The position numbers and the translations under genes were made by a program. From positions 22,366 through 86,365 of the forward strand of contig JAWLCV010000005.1 in NCBI GenBank assembly GCA_041686955.1: DNA of 64,000 nt, read 5' to 3'. Shown here piece by piece: positions 8,975 to 15,936 of the stretch (position 1 is its first letter; each line of letters opens with the position of its first letter). The stretch is from UBA7803 sp041686955 (GTDB lineage Bacteria; Pseudomonadota; Gammaproteobacteria; Pseudomonadales; Azotimanducaceae). The notes below the pieces were generated by a model. That model searched no databases. It had not been told where the DNA came from and saw nothing but the letters and a program-made list of their open reading frames with translations.

Positions 8975-10123
8975 ATGAAACCTGTTTCAGCATTGGGCGC
9001 CGCAGTCGCGCTCGCCGTGGCGGCCGCCACGGTGCAGGCCAATCCTGCGGCCATGAGCCTTGACGAAATGGACCACGTCACGGCCGGTCAAGCAACGAAC
9101 CTCACGGCGAGCGGGGGCGCCATCGTCGGCAACGACTCGTCGGCCAGCGTCACCTCGTCCGGCGACGTCTCGCTGTCGGACGGCGTTCAGGCCAGCGCGC
9201 GGGCGCTGAATCTGGTGAACGCGGCGGAAAGCACGGTGGCCAACGGCGTCAACGTCTTCGACGGCCGCGCGAGCCAGGGCGCCGAGATCGGCGCGCAGAC
9301 CCATTTCAACGTCGAGCAGTCGAACCAGATCAGCCAGGAGCAGCGCCGCGTCGCCTCTGTGCCCCACTACGAGCGCACCGACGCCAACGTCGACCGGGTC
9401 ACCACCGACTCGGGTTCCTTCAGCGGCTCCAGCGTCCGGTCGCAGCTCGACCAGGTGACCGACGTGGAATCCTCGAGCCACGTCAAAACCAACGACAGCA
9501 CCGGGAGCGTGGACGCGCTCTCCACCCTGCTCGGGCAACAGGTGCAGGCGGGCCGCGGCCTGTCGGGTGCCGGCGAGCTGGAAGTGGATTTCGTGGCCGG
9601 CCAGTTCGACTTCACCGCCGGCGGCGGGGTCAGCGTGGGCGGTGTGGACTTCCAGGGCGACGTCTCCATTTCCCTGGAGCTGCCCCAGTTCAACGTGCAG
9701 CTACAGGGCGCCGGCTGCGCGGTGCAGAACGGCTCCTGTGAAGCCAGCGGCAGCTTCTCCGAGTCCCTGGAGGAGACCTCCGACCACTCCACCCTGTTCA
9801 CCCTGGAAGAGTCGGAGAGCACGGAGGAGACCTGGAGCACCAGCCTCGACGAGACCATCCGGGCGCCGTTCACCCTGGAGAACGCCCAGGCCGAGTACGT
9901 GGTCGTCGACGACTCCGAGCTGACGGTGGATGCCAGCTACGTGGTGGCCCTCTCCGGAGGTGCTCAGGCGGATCTGCGCGGCATGAACGTGGTGAACGCC
10001 GCGGGCAGCGCCGTCGCCAACGGTGTCAACGTGGCGCGTCAGGATGCCGGCTCCCTCAACGTCGGCGGCGGCGGACCGCTGCTGAACCTGGTGCAGTCCA
10101 ACGTCATCAGCCACAGCCGCTGA
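8975..10123 (+). CDS. secreted repeat protein 1, candidate fibre/amyloid subunit
   Basis: Not a named family I can assign. 382 residues: Sec signal peptide (1-22), then the leader-like motif AMSLDEMDHVTAG (26-38), a Ser/Thr/Asp-rich region, and two copies of a repeat (about 72-123 and 331-382) of the form QxxxRxLNLVNAAxxxVxNG followed by VNV and, later, QSNxISx. A central beta-rich section (about 200-255, one Cys pair) and a Glu/Ser-rich stretch (about 257-295) separate the repeats; the second ends the protein. Asn/Gln/Val repeats ending in QSN resemble curli and FapB/C repeat logic. Start ATG 8975 is fixed by GGAGG; GTG 8951 would destroy the signal peptide. First gene of a five-gene run with fapD- and fapF-like genes, so the product is probably exported through that machinery. 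Confidence 0.8.
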   Translation: MKPVSALGAAVALAVAAATVQANPAAMSLDEMDHVTAGQATNLTASGGAIVGNDSSASVTSSGDVSLSDGVQASARALNLVNAAESTVANGVNVFDGRASQGAEIGAQTHFNVEQSNQISQEQRRVASVPHYERTDANVDRVTTDSGSFSGSSVRSQLDQVTDVESSSHVKTNDSTGSVDALSTLLGQQVQAGRGLSGAGELEVDFVAGQFDFTAGGGVSVGGVDFQGDVSISLELPQFNVQLQGAGCAVQNGSCEASGSFSESLEETSDHSTLFTLEESESTEETWSTSLDETIRAPFTLENAQAEYVVVDDSELTVDASYVVALSGGAQADLRGMNVVNAAGSAVANGVNVARQDAGSLNVGGGGPLLNLVQSNVISHSR

Positions 10124-10131
10124 ACGGTAGC

Positions 10132-10157
10132 GCGCGGCGTCCCACCGGGCGCCGCGC
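10132..10157 (+). promoter_or_regulatory. intercistronic stem-loop
   Basis: GCGCGGCG (10132-10139) pairs perfectly with CGCCGCGC (10150-10157) around a 10-base loop, 8 bases after the first subunit gene and 22 bases before the second. No U-tract follows, so it is more likely a transcript-stabilising, processing or partial-attenuation element than a full terminator. It could set a higher level of the first product. Confidence 0.5.
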
Positions 10158-10179
10158 CAGTAATCGCCGAGGGTGGACG

Positions 10180-11901
10180 ATGTACCGAGGGGCAGCCGGT
10201 GCCCGGCTGATCAAGCTCGCGACCGTGGTCGGGCTGCTCGGACCGTTGGGTCCGAACCCGGCCGTGGCGGCACCCGAGATGCTGGGCGAAGCAGACCTGG
10301 ACCGGGTTCAGAGCGGCGGGGTGACCCTGACGGCCCCCGCAGCCATTCCGGCCGGTAGCCCCGTCACTGCCGGCGCCGCCACGGCCAGCCCGCCCGTCGG
10401 CGCTCCTGAGGGACTGACCGTGAATGGCCGCCTGGAAGGGAGGCTCGGCAGCAGCGTGCATCTCGCCGAGAATGCCCAACGCGGGATCCGCGCCCTCAAC
10501 CTGGTAAACGCCGCCGCGGCCGATATCGGCATCACCGCCAACGTGCTCGGATCGGGCGGCGCCCGATCCGCCAGCGGCCTGGCCGTCGCCCAGAGCAACG
10601 ACATCGCTCAACTCGCCCACACCGGCATTGCAGCGGCGTCGTTGAGCCTGCCAGGCAGCGCGAGCCGTCGCCAGTCAGCCTTCGGGGCAGCCGGCACCGC
10701 GCACGACCGCATCTTCAGCGACATGGTAGAAGACCGCTTCGACCACCGGAGCGTCGAGACCATCCGCATTAATGCCCGCGTCCCGGAACTCACCCCGGCG
10801 GGCAACTGGCAGGTGGACCTGGACCTGGGCACCATGCCGGACATCGCGCTTCCCGACTTCGGCTTCGACTGGACCGTGGGCAAGGAACCCACCCGCTTCG
10901 GCGTGGCCGCGGAGTTCAGCGGGCTGGCGCTGCGCGGGCCGGGGCTGTCCCTGGGCAGGCTGCGCGCCGACGGCGACGATCTGGTGATCAACGGCGGTCA
11001 CATCACCCTGCCCGGCATCGACCTGCCGAACGTGCGGGGCGAGCTGTGCGCGTTCGAGTGCTTCTCCGGAAGCGTGAGCGGTACCCGGGTGGGCAACCAG
11101 ACCCTGTCGCTGGACGTGGGCGACATCCGGCTGAAGCACGCCAATCCCTTCAAGGACATCGACCTGCAGCTCGGCCAGGGCATCGCCGCCGTGGGCAGCG
11201 GCAGCTTCCAGCTCCAGGGCATCGGCGCCGAGGTGACGGCCTCGCTGTCATTCAAGCTGCCGTCCCTCGGCGGGCAGTCCATTTCCTTCGATGTCATTCC
11301 GTCCCTGGGCTTCATGTCCGACGAGGCCCGTTCGGCGGCGCGCAAGGTGCTGCCCGACGTCCCCCATGTCACCTTGGATCTGCCCGAGATCGAGCTTCCC
11401 AGCGGCAGCTTCGAGCTCACCCTGGTGGATTTCGACGCCCCCAGCTACGCCGGCCAGTTCGGCGTGTCCGGCACCATGACGGACGCGGTGATCTGCCTGG
11501 CGGTGGCCACCACCGACTGCGGCGAGCAGTCGTTCCACCGGGACGAGACCCTCCATCACGAGTACCATCACAGCACCCTGGAGACCCGGGAGGTCGCCAG
11601 CTACGAGGAGTACCGCGAATCGGAGGAGACCCGCCGGCGACCGGGGGCCGAAGCGGCCGACCTGCGGGCGGAGACGGTGACCCTGGCGGGCAGCGAGGCC
11701 GCCGTCGAGAGCTACAGCGTGATCGTCATGACCGGCAATGCGCAGCGGGATCTGCGCGTATTCAACCTGGCGAACGCCACCACGGCCATGGTGGGCAGCG
11801 CGGCCAACGTGCTGGGCACCTTCACCGCAAGCAGCGGGCGCGCCGCCCGGCCGGCGAACGCCGTGAGCCAGAGCAACGTCTTCGTGCAGGGATTCCGATG
11901 A
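10180..11901 (+). CDS. secreted repeat protein 2, candidate fibre/amyloid subunit
   Basis: 573 residues. N-terminal signal-like segment (about 1-30), then the motif MLGEADLDRVQSGG (34-47) matching the leader-like motif of the two flanking proteins. Repeat copies at about 100-147 (RALNLVNAA ... ANV ... QSNDIAQ) and 522-573 (RVFNLANAT ... AANV ... QSNVFVQ, the C-terminus). Between them lies a long beta-strand-rich region (about 190-430) with several LP/DLPEIELPSG-like strands, then a His/Glu/Tyr-rich segment (about 447-490, DETLHHEYHHSTLETRE). Larger than protein 1 with the same plan: leader, repeat, variable middle, charged stretch, C-terminal repeat. Ribosome site GAGGGTGGA precedes ATG 10180. 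Function inferred from context only. Confidence 0.8.
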   Translation: MYRGAAGARLIKLATVVGLLGPLGPNPAVAAPEMLGEADLDRVQSGGVTLTAPAAIPAGSPVTAGAATASPPVGAPEGLTVNGRLEGRLGSSVHLAENAQRGIRALNLVNAAAADIGITANVLGSGGARSASGLAVAQSNDIAQLAHTGIAAASLSLPGSASRRQSAFGAAGTAHDRIFSDMVEDRFDHRSVETIRINARVPELTPAGNWQVDLDLGTMPDIALPDFGFDWTVGKEPTRFGVAAEFSGLALRGPGLSLGRLRADGDDLVINGGHITLPGIDLPNVRGELCAFECFSGSVSGTRVGNQTLSLDVGDIRLKHANPFKDIDLQLGQGIAAVGSGSFQLQGIGAEVTASLSFKLPSLGGQSISFDVIPSLGFMSDEARSAARKVLPDVPHVTLDLPEIELPSGSFELTLVDFDAPSYAGQFGVSGTMTDAVICLAVATTDCGEQSFHRDETLHHEYHHSTLETREVASYEEYRESEETRRRPGAEAADLRAETVTLAGSEAAVESYSVIVMTGNAQRDLRVFNLANATTAMVGSAANVLGTFTASSGRAARPANAVSQSNVFVQGFR

Positions 11902-11921
11902 CGCCCAACGGGAGAAGCACG

Positions 11922-12344
11922 ATGAGACTCGCTGCACTGCTGATCGTGGCCGCTCTGCCGGTGACGGCAGGGTCGCTGACCGCCGCGGCGGAGCCGCTGG
12001 AGCTCGGCGACGCCGAGCTCGACGCCATCACCGCCGGAACCAGCGGCGCGCCATCCGAAGACGCGGCGGCCATCAGCGCCACCCGCACCACCAGCCGCGG
12101 AAACGTCATCCACGCCGAGGGCAGCCTGGAAGTGATCCGCACCAGGGAGCAGAACGTGCTGGTGCTGCGCGACAACGCTCAGCAGAACCTCGGCGCGCTG
12201 ATCAACGTGAACGCCGCCGGGGCACCGGTGAACGTGCTGCTCAACCTCAACGTGAACATCAATTCCACCGTCGGCTCCATGCAGCAGCTCAACATCAACG
12301 GCACCCCGGGCAACCTGGCGGTGACCCCCGGAGGGGGCGGTTGA
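11922..12344 (+). CDS. secreted repeat protein 3, small Asn/Val-rich subunit
   Basis: 140 residues; signal peptide (about 1-23), the motif LELGDAELDAITAG (26-39), then a linker and an extremely Asn/Val/Leu-rich C-terminus from residue 87 (QQNLGALINVNAA, VNVLLNLNVNINSTVG, MQQLNING). It has one degenerate copy of the repeat of the two larger proteins. The dense N/Q/V pattern is strongly amyloid-like, so this may be the nucleator or minor subunit. Start ATG 11922 is supported by GGGAGAAG 6 bases upstream; ATG 11898 overlaps the previous stop codon but lacks a ribosome site of that quality. It overlaps the peptidase start by 4 bases. Confidence 0.82.
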   Translation: MRLAALLIVAALPVTAGSLTAAAEPLELGDAELDAITAGTSGAPSEDAAAISATRTTSRGNVIHAEGSLEVIRTREQNVLVLRDNAQQNLGALINVNAAGAPVNVLLNLNVNINSTVGSMQQLNINGTPGNLAVTPGGGG

Positions 12345-13075
12345 GGCTTCCCGGCGCCCGCCGCGCCACCATCGCGGCCGCGCTGCTGGCCGTGGGTCTC
12401 GCCTCGCAGGCAAGCCACGCGGCTCCCCTGCGCACCGCCGGGGGACGCGTCGACGTGCCCGTGGCCACCTTCAAATCCCTGCGCGAAGCCCGGCTGGTGC
12501 GCCAGGGCTGGGACATAAGCTGTGGCGCCGCCGCGCTCAGCACCATCCTGACCCACCATTTCGAGGACCCGTACAGCGAAGCCACCATCGCCGTGAGCAT
12601 TCTGCACAACACGGACCCGGAGCGGGTCCGCGCCCGGGGCGGTTTCTCCCTGCTCGACCTGAAACGCTTCGCCGAGGCCGTGGGGTACGTGGCCGCGGGC
12701 TTCAAGGGCCTCCGCCTCGAGGATCTCGAGGCCCGGCGCGTTCCGGCCATTCTCCCGGTGCGCATCCGCGACTACGATCACTTCGTGGTGTTCCGCGGCC
12801 GGGCGGGTAACCGGGTGCTGCTGGGCGACCCCGCCTTCGGCAATCTCACGATGACGGTCGACGCCTTCGAGCAGACCTGGACCAGCACCATCGGCTTCTT
12901 CGTGTTCGCCGACCAGGCTCAGGCGGAGGGCACGTGGAGCGCCGAGTCGAGTCCCCTCGAGCCGGGCGCCATGAGCCTGCTGCTGCCGGATCTGGACCAC
13001 GTTCACCGCATGTCCCGGGCCGGCGGCCCGGTACCGCTGGGGCGGCGGCTGGTGCCGTCGCCCACGGGCCCATGA
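12341..13075 (+). CDS. fapD: FapD-like C39-family peptidase, periplasmic
   Basis: 244 residues with a signal peptide (about 1-27), so unlike ABC-fused C39 domains it acts after export. The papain-like C39 core is intact: oxyanion Gln and catalytic Cys in RQGWDISCGAAALSTIL, catalytic His in YDHFVVFRG, and Asp in LLGDPAFGN. The segment GGFSLLDLKRFAEAVGY is typical of FapD, the accessory peptidase of Pseudomonas-type fap amyloid operons. C39 peptidases cut after double-glycine-type leaders, and all three preceding proteins carry such a motif after their signal peptide. Start is TTG 12341 with a GGAGGGGGCGG ribosome site; it overlaps both neighbouring genes by 4 bases. Confidence 0.9.
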   Translation: MRLPGARRATIAAALLAVGLASQASHAAPLRTAGGRVDVPVATFKSLREARLVRQGWDISCGAAALSTILTHHFEDPYSEATIAVSILHNTDPERVRARGGFSLLDLKRFAEAVGYVAAGFKGLRLEDLEARRVPAILPVRIRDYDHFVVFRGRAGNRVLLGDPAFGNLTMTVDAFEQTWTSTIGFFVFADQAQAEGTWSAESSPLEPGAMSLLLPDLDHVHRMSRAGGPVPLGRRLVPSPTGP

Positions 13076-14274
13076 AAGCGGCGGCCGCCTGCCTCGCCCT
13101 GGCGCTCCTGGCGCCGCTGACCGCCGCCGCGGACGAGGAACCCGCCGCGGTGCAGGATCAGATCGACGAGCTCAAGCGCGCGATCCTGTCCCGCGACCAG
13201 GTGATCCGTGCCCTGCTGCAGCGGGTCGAGGCCCTGGAGGCCCAGGTTCGCGAGACCGACGCCGCCGCAGATCCGGCACCCGCTCAACTCAGCGAAACCC
13301 CCGTCGAGCCCGCGGCCGAGGCTCCGGAAGCTGAGGAGGCGGGCCGGCGGCGGGCCGAAGCCGCCGTGGCGGCTGCGGAGGAGGCGGAGCGCCGTGAGCA
13401 GCAGCGCCTGGTGCGCGCCGCCTTCGAGCAGACCCTCATCGACCGCGGCGGGCTGTTGCTGCCGCCCCGCACCCTCGAGGTGGAGTCGAGCCTTTCCTAC
13501 ATCAGCAGCTCCTCGGACCGCATCGTCATCGACGGCTTCACCATCCTGCCGGTACTGGTGGTGGGCGACATCGTCAACGAGCGCATCCGCAGCGAGATCG
13601 TCCAGGGCGCCGCCACCGCGCGGCTCGGCCTGCCCTTCGACCTGCAGCTCGAGGCCCGGGTACCGTTCGGCTACCAGCACCGCGAGACGGTGACAGCCGA
13701 GAACGAGGAATCGAGCCTCGAGGACTTCGGTCTCGGCGACGTGGAGCTCGCCCTCTCCCACCAGCTCTTGCGCGGCCGCGGCGTGCTGCCGGACCTGCTC
13801 GCCAGCCTGCGATGGAAGTCCACCACCGGGGACGACCCCTTCTCCGCGGATGCAGGCCACGAGCTCTCGCTCGGCAGCGGCTTCGAGAGCTGGTCGAGCT
13901 CGCTCACGGCCGTGCACGTAGCCGATCCGGTGGTCTTCTTCGGCGGCCTCTCCTACACCTACAACGAGCCGGTGACCACCAGCGCCGGCCGCTTCGAGAG
14001 CGGCGATACCTGGGGCGGACAGATCGGCATGGCCATCGCCCTGAACCTCGATACCTCGGTGAGCTTCGCCTTCGATCAGCAGTTCACCGCCGCCAGCACC
14101 CTGGCCGGCGATCGGGTGCCGGGTTCCTCCGTGGTGACGGGCACCTTCGCGGTGGGAGCGTCGTACTCCGTGAGCCCCGACCTGACCCTGGACTTCAACG
14201 TGCGCCTTGGAGTCACCGAGGACTCCCCGGACATTCAGGTGAACTTCGGCATGCCGGTGCGATTCCGTTTCTAG
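13072..14274 (+). CDS. fapF: FapF-like outer-membrane amyloid exporter
   Basis: 400 residues: signal peptide (about 1-20), coiled coil (about 25-60, QIDELKRAILSRDQVIRALL), Pro/Ala/Glu-rich linker, a second helix (about 105-125), then a beta-barrel from about residue 128 to the C-terminal Phe. The plug/barrel junction AFEQTLIDRGGLLLPPRTLE and the strand SDRIVIDGFTILPVLVVGD are close to FapF of the Pseudomonas Fap system, a trimeric pore that exports amyloid subunits. It overlaps the peptidase gene by 4 bases and is the last gene of the operon. The terminal residue F fits BAM-assembled barrels. Confidence 0.9.
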   Translation: MKAAAACLALALLAPLTAAADEEPAAVQDQIDELKRAILSRDQVIRALLQRVEALEAQVRETDAAADPAPAQLSETPVEPAAEAPEAEEAGRRRAEAAVAAAEEAERREQQRLVRAAFEQTLIDRGGLLLPPRTLEVESSLSYISSSSDRIVIDGFTILPVLVVGDIVNERIRSEIVQGAATARLGLPFDLQLEARVPFGYQHRETVTAENEESSLEDFGLGDVELALSHQLLRGRGVLPDLLASLRWKSTTGDDPFSADAGHELSLGSGFESWSSSLTAVHVADPVVFFGGLSYTYNEPVTTSAGRFESGDTWGGQIGMAIALNLDTSVSFAFDQQFTAASTLAGDRVPGSSVVTGTFAVGASYSVSPDLTLDFNVRLGVTEDSPDIQVNFGMPVRFRF

Positions 14275-14288
14275 CGGCGAATCCATAC

Positions 14289-14304
14289 CGGCCCGCTCTT
14301 TGCG
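14289..14304 (+). promoter_or_regulatory. sigma-54-like promoter before the 14347 ORF
   Basis: CGGCCCGCTCTTTGCG has GG and GC in correct phase and a perfect TTGC -12 element; the -24 element (CGGCCC) is weaker than consensus. The predicted start point is about 32 bases before ATG 14347. It lies just after the fapF-like stop codon. Confidence 0.42.
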
Positions 14305-14346
14305 TTACACCCCGCGGAATGCTTGCGCTTCTCGAGAGCTTACGGG

Positions 14347-14577
14347 ATGGCCAGGGGCGCGTACGAGGAACACGCGGGGGAGCCGCGCTCCCGGACGGAT
14401 CGCGACGCCGACCTCGCGGCGCCCAGTGACGCCGAGCTGCGCCGAGCCATCGCCCGAATACTCGACCTCAACGGCCTGGACCAGCGTCAGTGGCGCCGGA
14501 TGTTCGCGCTCATGGAGCGGGACGACGACCTGCGTCGTCGAATCGATTCGCTGTCCATGCCGTACACGTCGGGTTGA
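14347..14577 (+). CDS. small charged protein of unknown function
   Basis: 76 residues, no signal peptide or membrane helix, rich in Arg, Asp and Glu. The C-terminal half (APSDAELRRAIARILDLNG, then QRQWRRMFALMERDDDLRRR) should form amphipathic helices. No family recognised. It sits between the fapF-like gene and the convergent sigma-54 regulator at 14578, with no bases between the two stop codons, and has a candidate -24/-12 promoter at 14289. It may belong to the regulon of the adjacent two-component pair. TTG 14323 in the same frame is an alternative start. Confidence 0.5.
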   Translation: MARGAYEEHAGEPRSRTDRDADLAAPSDAELRRAIARILDLNGLDQRQWRRMFALMERDDDLRRRIDSLSMPYTSG

Positions 14578-15936
14578 TCATCCGCCGGCTTCGCTCAGCC
14601 ACCGGTACAGGGTGCTCCGCGTTACTCCGAGTATGGCCGCTGCGCGGCGCTTGTTGCCTCCGGTGTGCTCGAGGACCCGTCGCGCGTAACGGCGCTGAAG
14701 CTCCTCCACCGGAGGCCATCCCGATGCCACTTCGTCGAGAACCTCGCCCGGAAACCGTTCCGACAGCCCCTGGGTCACCCGTGCCGGCAAGTCACCGACG
14801 GTGATCTCGCTCCCGCGGCTGAATGCCACCGCCCGTTCCATCACGTTCGACAGCTCCCTGACGTTCCCGGGGAAGCGGTAGGACCGCAAGGCATCGAGTG
14901 CCGTGCTGTCGATCCCGCGGATGTCGCGACTGAGACGGGTGCTGTGAACTCGCAGGAAATGCGTGGCGAGAAGCTCCAGATCGTCGTCGCGATCCCGCAA
15001 CGGCGGCACCTCCAGCATGAAGGTTTCCAGACGGTAGTACAGGTCCTCGCGAAAACGCCCGGCACGGACGAGGGCGCTGACGTCGCGGTGAGTCGCCGCT
15101 AGGACGCGCACGTCCACCGGCTGCTCGCCGGAACCACCCACCGGCCGTACCGCACCCTCCTGCAGCACCCGCAGCAGCTTCGCCTGAAGCTCGAGGGGCA
15201 TCTCACCGATCTCGTCGAGCAGCAGCGTACCGCCGCTGGCTTCCTGGAAGATGCCCTTGCGTCTCCCGCGGGCGCCGGTGAATGCGCCGGCCTCGTGACC
15301 GAACAGCTCGCTCTCGATGAGCTCGCCCGGAATACCGGCACAATTGATGGCGACGAACGGACCACTCGCGCGTTCGCTTTCCCGATGAATCGCCCCAGCT
15401 ACCAGCTCCTTGCCCGTCCCGCTCTCGCCTACGATCAGCACCGGCCCGTCCGCTCGCGCCACGAGTTGAACCTGGTCGGCCAGCCGATGCATGGCCCGGC
15501 TGCTCCCGACCATGCCGTGATAGCTGCTCTCCCCCACCAGACCACGCATGCGTTCGAGTTCGCGGCGCATGCGGCGCTGCTGAATCAGGCGCCCCACGGT
15601 GAGCAGAAGGTGGTCCATCTCCAGGGGCTTGGTGAGGAAATCGTCAGCGCCCTCCGACAAGGCCGCTACGGCATCGCGGACGCTGCCAAAGGCCGTGATC
15701 ATCAGACAGGCCGGCCGCTCCGTAGGCCCTTCGAGGAGCCGAAGCACATCCAATCCGGATCCGTCCGGCAGTCGCAGATCGGTTACCACGAGATCCCATG
15801 CGTGAGCCGCCAGTGCCGCGCGCGCAGCCGCCACGTCCCGGGCGGCCTCGACGCGATATCCCTCGGTCTCCAGCTCGTCCACCAGCAAGGTCAGCAACGC
15901 CTCATCGTCCTCGACCACCAGAATCTCGGGTTTCAT
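14578..15936 (-). CDS. sigma-54-dependent response regulator (NtrC family)
   Basis: 452 residues. Receiver domain (1-120) with DD at 10-11, phosphoacceptor Asp53 in VVTDLRLPDGSG and Lys in FLTKPLE; AAA+ domain with Walker A GESGTGKE, the sigma-54 loop GAFTGA, Walker B LLLDEIGE; C-terminal Fis-type HTH (KRRAAAILGVTRSTLYRWL). Start ATG 15936 overlaps the stop codon of the sensor kinase gene; the open frame continues upstream but only as a shadow of the kinase. The best visible target is the -24/-12 promoter at 17486 in front of the divergent DUF4168 gene. Confidence 0.95.
   Translation of the reverse strand: MKPEILVVEDDEALLTLLVDELETEGYRVEAARDVAAARAALAAHAWDLVVTDLRLPDGSGLDVLRLLEGPTERPACLMITAFGSVRDAVAALSEGADDFLTKPLEMDHLLLTVGRLIQQRRMRRELERMRGLVGESSYHGMVGSSRAMHRLADQVQLVARADGPVLIVGESGTGKELVAGAIHRESERASGPFVAINCAGIPGELIESELFGHEAGAFTGARGRRKGIFQEASGGTLLLDEIGEMPLELQAKLLRVLQEGAVRPVGGSGEQPVDVRVLAATHRDVSALVRAGRFREDLYYRLETFMLEVPPLRDRDDDLELLATHFLRVHSTRLSRDIRGIDSTALDALRSYRFPGNVRELSNVMERAVAFSRGSEITVGDLPARVTQGLSERFPGEVLDEVASGWPPVEELQRRYARRVLEHTGGNKRRAAAILGVTRSTLYRWLSEAGG

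Noticed and set aside
12341..13075. C39 protein as an ABC bacteriocin exporter domain
   Set aside because: No ATPase or transmembrane ABC domain follows; it has a signal peptide and the FapD-type sequence.
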